Assembly: GCA_946886085.1 (NCBI GenBank)
Contig: CAMPHX010000092.1
Location: 1 to 6,025 of the forward strand
DNA length: 6,025 nucleotides
Direction: 5' to 3'
DNA from: an uncultured Flavobacteriales bacterium
Lineage (GTDB): Bacteria; Bacteroidota; Bacteroidia; Flavobacteriales; Vicingaceae
Shown here: positions 1 to 5,909 of the stretch, in pieces
Layout of the letters: every line of letters begins with the position of its first letter
Numbering within the stretch: position 1 is the stretch's first letter
Translations under genes and position numbers: made by a program
The notes under the pieces: generated by a model
The model's input: only the letters and a program-made list of their open reading frames with translations
Told to the model about the DNA's origin: nothing
Database searches by the model: none

Positions 1-11
1 CATATTGCTGA

Positions 12-305
12 TTAAGAATTTGATAATGTTTCTTTATCTTTTTCAATGTTTTGACCATTAGATATTAAATCATTTTCTCTCTTTAGCTCTTCAAGAGCAT
101 TTTCATTAGATTCATCATTGTATTGCAAATTTTCTAAATTTACTTTACCAAAACATTCGAAAATATATTGCTTAATAGATTCAGAATTGTTGCTATACAT
201 TAACAAAGCTTCCATCCTTAAATAAAACTCATGAAAAGAAATTGTTCCTAATTCATATTCAATTGAAGTTGCTAATTTGAAAAGTTGTATTGCTTCTTCT
301 TTCAT
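12..305 (-). CDS. Small acidic helical protein downstream of SIR2-Argonaute, function unknown
   Basis: I do not recognise this 97-residue protein. The first 55 or so residues look amphipathic and helical (for example IQLFKLATSIEYELG, then FHEFYLRMEALLM and IKQYIFECFGKV). The last third, from about residue 63, is strongly polar and acidic (ten D/E against four K/R) and probably disordered. There is no signal peptide, membrane segment or metal-binding motif. The ATG at 305 lies 28 bases after the stop of the SIR2-Argonaute gene, on the same strand, with no terminator hairpin between them. The two are therefore very likely co-transcribed and perhaps functionally linked. The acidic tail would suit a protein-binding partner, an inhibitor or a nucleic-acid mimic, but this is inference only. 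That it is a real gene is supported by its length, the operon spacing and the typical Bacteroidetes start context. Only 11 bases remain after its stop, so further operon members cannot be seen. Confidence 0.7.
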   Translation of the reverse strand: MKEEAIQLFKLATSIEYELGTISFHEFYLRMEALLMYSNNSESIKQYIFECFGKVNLENLQYNDESNENALEELKRENDLISNGQNIEKDKETLSNS

Positions 306-333
306 GATGCTTGATTTTAAAGTTTTTTTAATA

Positions 334-3300
334 TTATATGAATAGTCTATAATCGAAATTTTTATCGAATCTGTCTAATAATGAACCGATACGAGCAATC
401 TCATTGGAAGAGTGAATGGTTGCTGGTAACTGAGTGTACATATCAAAAGTATTCCAATGCATTTTAGTAAGACCAAGTATTTCATTAGCTATTGTATGCA
501 CATCTGAAATACCATGATGTTTTTTTATTTTTAATGGTGCAGGAATTCTGCGTCCACCTTTGAAATATTTATAATGTTGATTATGAGCATGAGGTACTGC
601 ACCATGAGTCCATAATAATATACTAGAGGCATCTAATTGCACACAAGTTCCTCTACTTACAGGAAAGCCATCAATAGATGCTTTACCTTCTTTAAGTTTT
701 GAAGCTACATAGCGAATATCTTTTTCAAAGTTGATTTCAATTAAATCAACCTGCTCAATATCACCCAATCCTTCTAAAATTCCTTGCTTCTCTTCTTTTG
801 TGAAAAATGTTCTTTTATGAATTACAACTCTTTTGGGCATTTCACCCATTGCTTCCCAAAATAACTGACGAATTGAGTTTGCAAATCTAAGAGCATCATC
901 TTTTGATAGATGTGGTTTTTCTTGGATGATTGTTGGGTTATCTACTTTTGAGAGCTTGTATTTGAGACCTTCTCCTTGTGAATTATATATATGACTACAG
1001 CCAAGAAGAACATTACCTTTTTCTTTTGTGTGGTCAATGCTATATCCGATTCCTGCGAAAGCAGTTTCTTTATCAAAATTGTTAAGTACCCATGGAGTTC
1101 GTAATGATTTTGCATAAAATGATAAAGCTAACCACCAATGAATTTGACAGCTAAGGCTGTTATTTAAAGTTGTTTCTTCTCTAATGATTTGTGTAGCAAT
1201 CCCCCTCTGAGCAGCAAAAGCTTTTAAATAATCATGTAAATCAAATCTTTCATTTAGCTCACTATAACCGCAGTATTCAGACCAAGAAGATGGAATATAT
1301 ACAATTATAATATTTGGTTGTTCGGTAGTATGAATGCTTTCAATCTTTTCAGTAATTAATTTCGCTAGATTTAAACTACCCTCTTTTGAACTTGTTTGAT
1401 TAATATCAAATGTACAGTCTTGCCATCTGTTGGAACCAATTTCAGGTATTGATAAATCAATACCAAAAACATTATTAAATCCAGGAAAGTTAAAAAGGTA
1501 TTCTTTGTTAGTTTGTACTTCAATTTGTTTATGTTGATTTCGAATAAAACTATTAAATGAAGAATCAAATTCCTTTGGGCAAATTATACCTAAAGTAACT
1601 TCGGGAGATAAAGTTTTTTGAGATAAAGAAAAATCATAAGGTTGGTTATTTAAGATGCCTCTGATAGGATGTGTATCCTGCATTCTTTTACTCCCATCTT
1701 TAGAACAAAACAATAATGTAGGCTCTTTATATTCTATTCCTTCTTGTTTATAGATGCTAGTATTTCCTTTAAGTTCTTGCCCATAAGTATATCCAGCTTT
1801 CATTATTTTTGTAAAAACAGGAATAGGGATTAATTCAAAAAACATTTTCTCTCCTGCATCTTTAGGGTATTCTATCTTTAAAGTTTTGTTTAAAGGAAAT
1901 ATTATACCTCTCCAAAATCCAACTTCTTCATTATATAGCTTATTAAATTGTTTATCTAAAATAACTCGTTTAATTTCTCTATCAGCAACATCTGGAATCA
2001 CCTCATCAATTTCTGATGTAATATGAATAGATGGATTGATGGAAATATAGTTATTCTTTCCAAATCCTTTTAAACCAATAAAAGCAGCCTTATGGACATT
2101 ATATTTAATTCCTCCAATACTGTTTGATGTATAAGCTTCCTTTATCCAAATCTTAGACTTTCCATTACTGTACAAGTCATATTGTTCTGATAGTATGCGA
2201 ACCAACGCAGAATTGAGTAAACTAACTATGCTTGAAGATTCATTTTTAATTTCATCGTTTGATAGTGGGGTTCTTATTATATCGCTCTCGATAGAGCCTT
2301 CAAAGACTTTGTTAATTTCATTCAAACTTGAAATAGCATAAATATTTCCCTTAAATGGAACTGCTGCAATTTTTTCAGAGCCTATAGTTTCTTTTAATTT
2401 TTTCCAAACACCTTCACCATTTATAATGCTACTTTTAAATTGAAAAATCTCTGATGGAAGTTTTATAGGGAATAAGTTACTTTTTATAATGTTATTGGTG
2501 AAATCTATCTTTAAATTAAAAGGTGTAAATCCATTATTAGACGTGTTAGATGCAATATATTCATTAGCTTTCTCTAAGAGTATTTCAGAAAGGCAATGTT
2601 TAGTCAACCTCATCATAACATCTTCAAACCCATCTATTCTTACATAATAAGCTTCTCTGTTGTTCTCCTTTGCAGTAGAAATTAAGTTTAAAACACTTTC
2701 GCTAGGTTCATCGTTATAACCACACCAGTATAAACGACCCATTCCTGATTGAGAATATGCTTCTGTAAGAGCAGACATAATTGATTCATCTCGACCACTA
2801 TAGCCACAAACAACGAGGTGATTGGTTTTTGAGAATTCTTTAAGATGATTTATTAAAAGAGATTCTTGACTCTTTAATTCTTCATTTGTATTTTTTAGTT
2901 TGTCGTATCTATAGTCGCCATGCAAAGAAATAATAGGTAATTCACCTTTCTGCGCAACTCGCTCTACTCTTTCTTTACTATCAATACCTATTTCAATAGG
3001 TGTAACTTGATAGTTTGACGCTGCTTTAGAAACCAAGCCATCAAAGTTTGTTGTAAATACAGATTTCACAATCTCGGCCTCAGATAATAAGGCTAAAAGA
3101 TTGTATCCAATATAAGGCTTCTTGTGTTGAACTAGGTTTTGAAAATATTGTCTCCTTGTTTCTATTATCGGGAAAGCCTTTTCAATATAAAACGAATATT
3201 CTTTTATGTCATTTAAAGGTGGAAAACTACCTTGAGTATCAAGCCAGTTTTGAATGGTTTGTCTTACATGTTGTGAAGAAATATCGTTAAATAAATGATG

Positions 3301-3483
3301 AAGTTCTGGGTTTTTAGTTAAATATAATTCTCTTTTCCAATCCCAAATACAATCAGAAGCTGATTTGATACCAGAAGTAATTGAAGCTCCAGCTCCAATA
3401 AAAAATCCGTGAGCTATGTTCTTATCAACTTTTACAGCACGAATAAATGCATCTAAAGGAAGTAAATAATCAAATTCAGGCAT
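334..3483 (-). CDS. Fused SIR2-APAZ-short Argonaute NADase defence protein (SPARSA type)
   Basis: This is a 1049-residue single-chain protein. Residues 1-300 form a SIR2 Rossmann domain: the NAD-binding loop GAGAS at 30-34, TTNFD at 144-148 (N146), LHGD at 187-190 (H188) and VCGYSGRD at 225-232. Residues about 320-570 match an APAZ-like region in position and style. The typical opening of a short Argonaute follows at 586 (EPTLLF). The MID part carries K754, Q765 and K792 in the usual 5'-phosphate pocket pattern (HDYLK, TQII, WWLALSFYAKS). The PIWI fold ends with the family signature LGLTKMHWN and QLPATIH (1003-1023). The catalytic tetrad is lost: FAGIGYSID has G813 where the first Asp belongs, and HKRTFF replaces the second. 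Length agrees with the sum of a split SIR2-APAZ plus Argonaute pair. In studied relatives, guide-directed target binding activates NAD+ hydrolysis and causes abortive infection in the cytoplasm. ATG 3483 is chosen because the SIR2 domain begins about 25 residues later. Confidence 0.95.
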   Translation of the reverse strand: MPEFDYLLPLDAFIRAVKVDKNIAHGFFIGAGASITSGIKSASDCIWDWKRELYLTKNPELHHLFNDISSQHVRQTIQNWLDTQGSFPPLNDIKEYSFYIEKAFPIIETRRQYFQNLVQHKKPYIGYNLLALLSEAEIVKSVFTTNFDGLVSKAASNYQVTPIEIGIDSKERVERVAQKGELPIISLHGDYRYDKLKNTNEELKSQESLLINHLKEFSKTNHLVVCGYSGRDESIMSALTEAYSQSGMGRLYWCGYNDEPSESVLNLISTAKENNREAYYVRIDGFEDVMMRLTKHCLSEILLEKANEYIASNTSNNGFTPFNLKIDFTNNIIKSNLFPIKLPSEIFQFKSSIINGEGVWKKLKETIGSEKIAAVPFKGNIYAISSLNEINKVFEGSIESDIIRTPLSNDEIKNESSSIVSLLNSALVRILSEQYDLYSNGKSKIWIKEAYTSNSIGGIKYNVHKAAFIGLKGFGKNNYISINPSIHITSEIDEVIPDVADREIKRVILDKQFNKLYNEEVGFWRGIIFPLNKTLKIEYPKDAGEKMFFELIPIPVFTKIMKAGYTYGQELKGNTSIYKQEGIEYKEPTLLFCSKDGSKRMQDTHPIRGILNNQPYDFSLSQKTLSPEVTLGIICPKEFDSSFNSFIRNQHKQIEVQTNKEYLFNFPGFNNVFGIDLSIPEIGSNRWQDCTFDINQTSSKEGSLNLAKLITEKIESIHTTEQPNIIIVYIPSSWSEYCGYSELNERFDLHDYLKAFAAQRGIATQIIREETTLNNSLSCQIHWWLALSFYAKSLRTPWVLNNFDKETAFAGIGYSIDHTKEKGNVLLGCSHIYNSQGEGLKYKLSKVDNPTIIQEKPHLSKDDALRFANSIRQLFWEAMGEMPKRVVIHKRTFFTKEEKQGILEGLGDIEQVDLIEINFEKDIRYVASKLKEGKASIDGFPVSRGTCVQLDASSILLWTHGAVPHAHNQHYKYFKGGRRIPAPLKIKKHHGISDVHTIANEILGLTKMHWNTFDMYTQLPATIHSSNEIARIGSLLDRFDKNFDYRLFI

Positions 3484-3507
3484 TAAAAATTAGGAATTAA
3501 GTAACTT

Positions 3508-3515
3508 CAAATCTA
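3508..3515 (-). promoter_or_regulatory. Candidate -7 promoter element for the SIR2-Argonaute operon
   Basis: On the minus strand these bases read TAGATTTG, an exact match to the Bacteroidetes -7 consensus TAnnTTTG, 24 bases before the ATG of the SIR2-Argonaute gene. No TTG -33 element sits at the usual distance upstream, so the call is weak. Two other exact TAnnTTTG matches lie further upstream, at 3593-3600 (TAGATTTG) and 3641-3648 (TATCTTTG). The former has a TTG at 3616-3618, but with a short 15-base spacer. Both fall inside the possible frameshifted coding extension of the membrane-protein gene. Confidence 0.35.
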
Positions 3516-3563
3516 AGCATTCATATTTATAATCCTTCGATTTAGTACTATAAATTCATCGTC

Positions 3564-3680
3564 CTATATAAAAAAATCTTCAATCGTCATTCCAAATCTA
3601 AACTTGATTATCCCCCAACCTCGGATATAATTCCTCTTACCAAAGATAAGACTAGTAAAATCGTTTAATATTTTTCCCAC
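3564..3680 (-). other. Probable frameshifted C-terminal extension of the small membrane protein
   Basis: In the -1 frame relative to the membrane-protein gene, an open stretch runs from the GTG at 3680 through the gene's TAA stop (3665-3667) to a TAG at 3564-3566. It encodes 38 residues with protein-like content, including NDFTSLIFGKRNYIRG, then WGIIKFRFGM and TIEDFFI at the end. It has no good start codon of its own (only GTG, or TTA/CTT codons before it). The two frames join naturally at the A5 run 3671-3675: slipping back one base on the AAA codon gives a continuous product of about 116 residues. This suggests a one-base deletion in the parent gene, a sequencing error, or less likely a programmed -1 frameshift. 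It could still be meaningless open sequence. Confidence 0.45.
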
Positions 3681-3913
3681 CTCATCAAGTAATTAGATTT
3701 GAAATCATCATAGGCAAATTTTTCAAAAAGCAAACGAAAATATATAAAAATCAAAGTAGTTCCAAACCATCTAAAAACATTTTCAGGCATTAAATTATTA
3801 ACCATAAAGTGTAGGCAAAGACCTACAATACTAAGCCAAAGCATATAATACTTGATAGAGTTAAGAACTCTATAAGAACTAATCATTAATCCTTTCATAA
3901 AAGTATCCATCAT
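3665..3913 (-). CDS. Small membrane protein with two transmembrane helices, possibly truncated
   Basis: This 82-residue product matches no family I know. It has two hydrophobic helices, about residues 23-42 (MLWLSIVGLCLHFMV) and 47-64 (FRWFGTTLIFIYFRLLF). Short ends carry several basic residues, and it probably sits in the inner membrane. Two ATGs occur in tandem (3913 and 3910), and either could serve. The gene lies 111 bases after the recombinase, with its own promoter-like motif, and 181 bases before the SIR2-Argonaute start, so it is probably not part of that operon in a strict sense. The frame stops just after MRWEKY, but coding-like sequence continues in the -1 frame to 3564, so this may be the front part of a roughly 116-residue protein broken at an A5 run. 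A role as a membrane effector is conceivable given the neighbours, but nothing in the sequence shows it. Confidence 0.6.
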   Translation of the reverse strand: MMDTFMKGLMISSYRVLNSIKYYMLWLSIVGLCLHFMVNNLMPENVFRWFGTTLIFIYFRLLFEKFAYDDFKSNYLMRWEKY

Positions 3914-3939
3914 TGTTTTGTCGATTTAGTTTATAGAAT

Positions 3940-3947
3940 CAAAAATA
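3940..3947 (-). promoter_or_regulatory. Candidate -7 promoter element for the small membrane protein
   Basis: The minus strand reads TATTTTTG, an exact match to the Bacteroidetes TAnnTTTG element, 26 bases before the ATG at 3913. This spacing would give a 5' leader of roughly 20 bases. No TTG is found at the normal -33 distance, so the assignment rests on one short motif in AT-rich DNA. Confidence 0.35.
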
Positions 3948-3975
3948 AAGAATTTTATGGAGCTGAATCCCTAAC

Positions 3976-3997
3976 TTTCATAGGATTTCATATGAAA
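3976..3997. repeat. 7-bp inverted repeat with 8-bp spacer next to the recombinase gene
   Basis: TTTCATA (3976-3982) and TATGAAA (3991-3997) are exact inverted copies separated by the 8 bases GGATTTCA. The right half also forms a 12-base perfect palindrome, TTTCATATGAAA (3986-3997), and TTTCATA recurs directly 10 bases apart. The geometry resembles the core site of a tyrosine recombinase, and the gene for one ends 28 bases away. The arms are shorter than the usual 11 bases or so, and no second copy is visible in the window. No T-run follows, so it is not a terminator for the recombinase. A regulator-binding site is an alternative. Confidence 0.35.
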
Positions 3998-4024
3998 CCA
4001 TGTTATGAATTCGGACATTAAAAA

Positions 4025-4924
4025 TCAGGCTAATTCCAACATTCCATTTTCTTCATAAATCTTATCCAACGGATTTACACATGATTTTAATTCTGGTCTC
4101 GCAGATTTCGTATAGTGAACAGTTGATATAATATTTGCATGACCCAATATTTTTTGAATTTTAAACAGACTCTCACCTTCTTCTACTAATGTGGTTGCGA
4201 ATGAGTGTCGAAAAGTATGGGGTGTTATAACTTCAGAAGTTTCTAATACATTTTTAGCCTTTCTAATAATACGATTAACAGTAGCTCTGCACATTGGTAT
4301 TTTATAGTTTCTTCCTCTACCATAGAAAAGATAATCTTTTGGTTCATATTTATTATAATACAGCTCCAATTGGCATAGCATCATTGGGCTTAAAGGCACG
4401 TAACGACCTTTTTTTCCTTTTCCCTCAACAATTCTAATAGCCATACGGGACACGTTTATATCTTGGATGCGAATATTTACACACTCACTTACTCTAATTC
4501 CTGTAGAATAAAGTAATTGTATTATTACTTTATCTTTAAATTCATGTAGAGCTTCTATAAACTGAAACACTTGCTTTGGAGCAAGGATAAAAGGCACTCT
4601 ATCTGGTATGATAGGACTTCTAAGTCTTGCTACTTTTTCTGGAGTTACAACAATATTATGATAAAAGTAGATAAAGCTAGCCATTGCAACAGCAATTTTA
4701 TTTGGACCAAAATTTTTGATTTTAGCAAGATAAAAAAGATAACTATGAATTTGGTCTTCTGTAATTAATTTTGGGCTGAGATTGTAGTGAACACATAAAT
4801 GATTGAATTCTTTAATATAAGCCGTTATGGTATATTTACTATAATTTCTAAAAACTAAATGCATATACATATTGTAAATGGTATAATCTCCATGACCCTT
4901 ATAGGTTGTTGCTATTTTTTTCAT
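4025..4924 (-). CDS. Tyrosine recombinase (XerC/XerD-like site-specific integrase)
   Basis: This 299-residue recombinase would cut and rejoin DNA through a 3'-phosphotyrosine. Numbered from the ATG at 4924, an N-terminal SAM-like core-binding domain (about 1-100) is followed by a complete catalytic domain. Its residues are R144 in STGIRVSE, K169 in VEGKGKKGR, H236 and R239 in HTFRHSFA, H262 in LGHANI, and the nucleophile Y271 in VHYTK. The nine-residue spacing from H262 to Y271 is as in XerD. It lacks the extra insertion that marks integron integrases, and the end (RPEL, then NPLD) recalls recombinases found with IS91-like elements in Bacteroidetes; that likeness is from memory. The frame is open upstream to a GTG at 5008, but that codon and the next few lie within a terminator hairpin, so the ATG is preferred, giving a family-typical length. 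No accessory excisionase or transposase gene is adjacent. It probably moves or rearranges neighbouring DNA. Confidence 0.9.
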   Translation of the reverse strand: MKKIATTYKGHGDYTIYNMYMHLVFRNYSKYTITAYIKEFNHLCVHYNLSPKLITEDQIHSYLFYLAKIKNFGPNKIAVAMASFIYFYHNIVVTPEKVARLRSPIIPDRVPFILAPKQVFQFIEALHEFKDKVIIQLLYSTGIRVSECVNIRIQDINVSRMAIRIVEGKGKKGRYVPLSPMMLCQLELYYNKYEPKDYLFYGRGRNYKIPMCRATVNRIIRKAKNVLETSEVITPHTFRHSFATTLVEEGESLFKIQKILGHANIISTVHYTKSARPELKSCVNPLDKIYEENGMLELA

Positions 4925-4993
4925 ATAATTAATTTGAATGTGATTTAAGATTTTGTGCCAATAAGCCTCAATAACCCACAGAAGTATAAATAC

Positions 4994-5025
4994 AAAAACC
5001 TCCAACACTTCTGCTGGAGGTTTTT
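4994..5025 (-). terminator. Strong intrinsic terminator after the Mrr-like gene
   Basis: A perfect 11-base stem, AAAAACCTCCA paired with TGGAGGTTTTT, encloses a 10-base loop. On the minus strand it ends in a T5 run after the stem's GC-rich part; the symmetrical A and T runs would also allow action on the plus strand. It lies 72 bases past the stop of the nuclease gene and before the recombinase start at 4924, separating the two into different transcription units. Confidence 0.85.
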
Positions 5026-5055
5026 ATTAAATTATTACCTTTTTAGGAGGTCGTG

Positions 5056-5070
5056 CAACAGTTACTGTTG
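5056..5070. repeat. 15-base perfect palindrome after the Mrr-like gene
   Basis: CAACAGT and ACTGTTG flank a single central base. The palindrome sits 27 bases past the nuclease stop, beside GTTAGCAG on the plus strand (CTGCTAAC on the minus strand). It may be a protein-binding site or part of a recombination border, like the TAAC/GTTA-ended cassette boundaries of integron-type elements. It has no T-run and so is not a second terminator. Confidence 0.4.
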
Positions 5071-5096
5071 TTAGCAGTAGTGATTTCATTTGGTTA

Positions 5097-5909
5097 TCAT
5101 TTTGAGTTTAATTGAATGGTTTTAAATTGAAGAATTAGAATCATATTGAAAGTTGCTTTTACGAATTCTTCATTCGCCAATGATAAATTTAGACCTGCTG
5201 TTTCAAACAGTATATATTCCTTATGTAAATTTATAACATCAATAGAAATTAGAATTGATTTAATATCATCGGGCATTATGAAATTAGAATCTTCAATGGA
5301 TTGGCTGTTTATGAAACAATAGTCTACGAGGTATTTACCGAATTTAGCACCATACCTAAGCATTAAGAAATGGTACAATGAGGTGTCGTCCGAGAAAAAC
5401 AGTCCTGAAAATGTTCCCTTTAATTCGTTTGTCGAATTTTCTGATTGTAAAAACTCATATGCTTTATTAATGTTGTCTTGCGTTCCTGTCCAATTCGCAA
5501 ATATAGAAAGCTCTTCTTTTTCCGTTAATTTATATAAACCAACTTGACTTTTTTCCGCAATGCTTATGGCTCCAGAATCAAATCCTAATTTCGTGACGAT
5601 AATGCCTTTGTCTGCTCCTAAATCTCCAATTACCGACCGAAAGTCGTTTACGTTTCGCCTTTGTACTTTGTAGTTCCAATACTTGCATTCAATAAGAGTA
5701 AGGATTTTTTTGTCTGCTATCTTCAATTCATAATGGAGGTCGATTGTGTATTCCTCTTCATTTTCCCCTTTTAAAGTTTTCTGGTGTAAAACTGGAACAG
5801 CATATCCCACTTGTTCTTTTAGACGAGTTTCAAAAAAGGTCTTTGTAAAAAGTTCGTAATCGTTAGGGTTCATTCGTGTTTCCTTAGATTTCGTATTCGT
5901 CTGTTTCAT
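5097..5909 (-). CDS. Mrr-like restriction endonuclease (PD-(D/E)XK fold)
   Basis: This 270-residue protein is a predicted DNA-cleaving enzyme of the Mrr catalytic-domain type. The nuclease core spans about residues 15-130: an opening helix (NDYELFTKTFFETRL), D57 in YTIDLHYE, E74 and K76 in TLIECKYW, then RRNVNDFRSVIGDLGADKG and IIVTKLGFDSGA. The D-x16-E-x-K arrangement is the metal-binding active site of the PD-(D/E)XK superfamily, and the following strand and helix match Mrr proteins. The C-terminal half (about 140-270) is unfamiliar. It contains FFSDDTSLYHFLMLRYG and may recognise a substrate or partner. No methylase gene is adjacent, which fits a type IV-like enzyme acting on modified or invading DNA, though this is inference. 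The start at 5909 gives the full frame; the ATG at 5873 (MNPNDYEL) is a real alternative, because the first 12 residues are polar and uninformative. The gene ends at its own terminator. Confidence 0.8.
   Translation of the reverse strand: MKQTNTKSKETRMNPNDYELFTKTFFETRLKEQVGYAVPVLHQKTLKGENEEEYTIDLHYELKIADKKILTLIECKYWNYKVQRRNVNDFRSVIGDLGADKGIIVTKLGFDSGAISIAEKSQVGLYKLTEKEELSIFANWTGTQDNINKAYEFLQSENSTNELKGTFSGLFFSDDTSLYHFLMLRYGAKFGKYLVDYCFINSQSIEDSNFIMPDDIKSILISIDVINLHKEYILFETAGLNLSLANEEFVKATFNMILILQFKTIQLNSK

Larger units (their letters stand above)
3506..3703. repeat. Repeated TTAGATTTG motifs upstream of the SIR2-Argonaute gene
   Basis: TTCAAATCTAA at 3506-3516 is the exact reverse complement of TTAGATTTGAA at 3693-3703, an 11-base inverted repeat. 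A third, shorter copy (CAAATCTAA, 3593-3601) lies between them in the same orientation as the first. The copies are about 85-100 bases apart. They could be binding sites for a regulator, or simply chance in AT-rich DNA; the 3693 copy lies within the membrane-protein coding sequence. Confidence 0.25.

Noticed and set aside
1371..1568. A 65-codon minus-strand open frame within the Argonaute gene
   Set aside because: It lies wholly inside the 1049-residue coding sequence in another frame. Its composition is simply hydrophobic, AT-driven translation, and it has no context of its own.
334..3483. SIR2 domain as a protein deacetylase
   Set aside because: There is no zinc-binding cysteine module, and fusion to APAZ and Argonaute points to the NAD+-hydrolysing defence branch of SIR2.
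3641..3648. TATCTTTG as the main promoter of the SIR2-Argonaute operon
   Set aside because: It is an exact -7 match, but there is no TTG at the -33 distance. It would give a leader of about 150 bases, and it lies within the likely coding extension of the upstream gene.
3986..3997. TTTCATATGAAA hairpin as a terminator for the recombinase gene
   Set aside because: The stem is short and AT-rich, and no T-run follows on either strand.
4571..4768. A 65-codon plus-strand open frame opposite the recombinase
   Set aside because: It is antisense to well-supported catalytic-domain coding sequence, and it has no promoter-like motif or recognisable protein features.
4025..4924. Integron integrase (IntI)
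   Set aside because: The extra insertion typical of IntI between the GKGKKGR strand and the HTFRH box is absent, and no convincing attC array is present.
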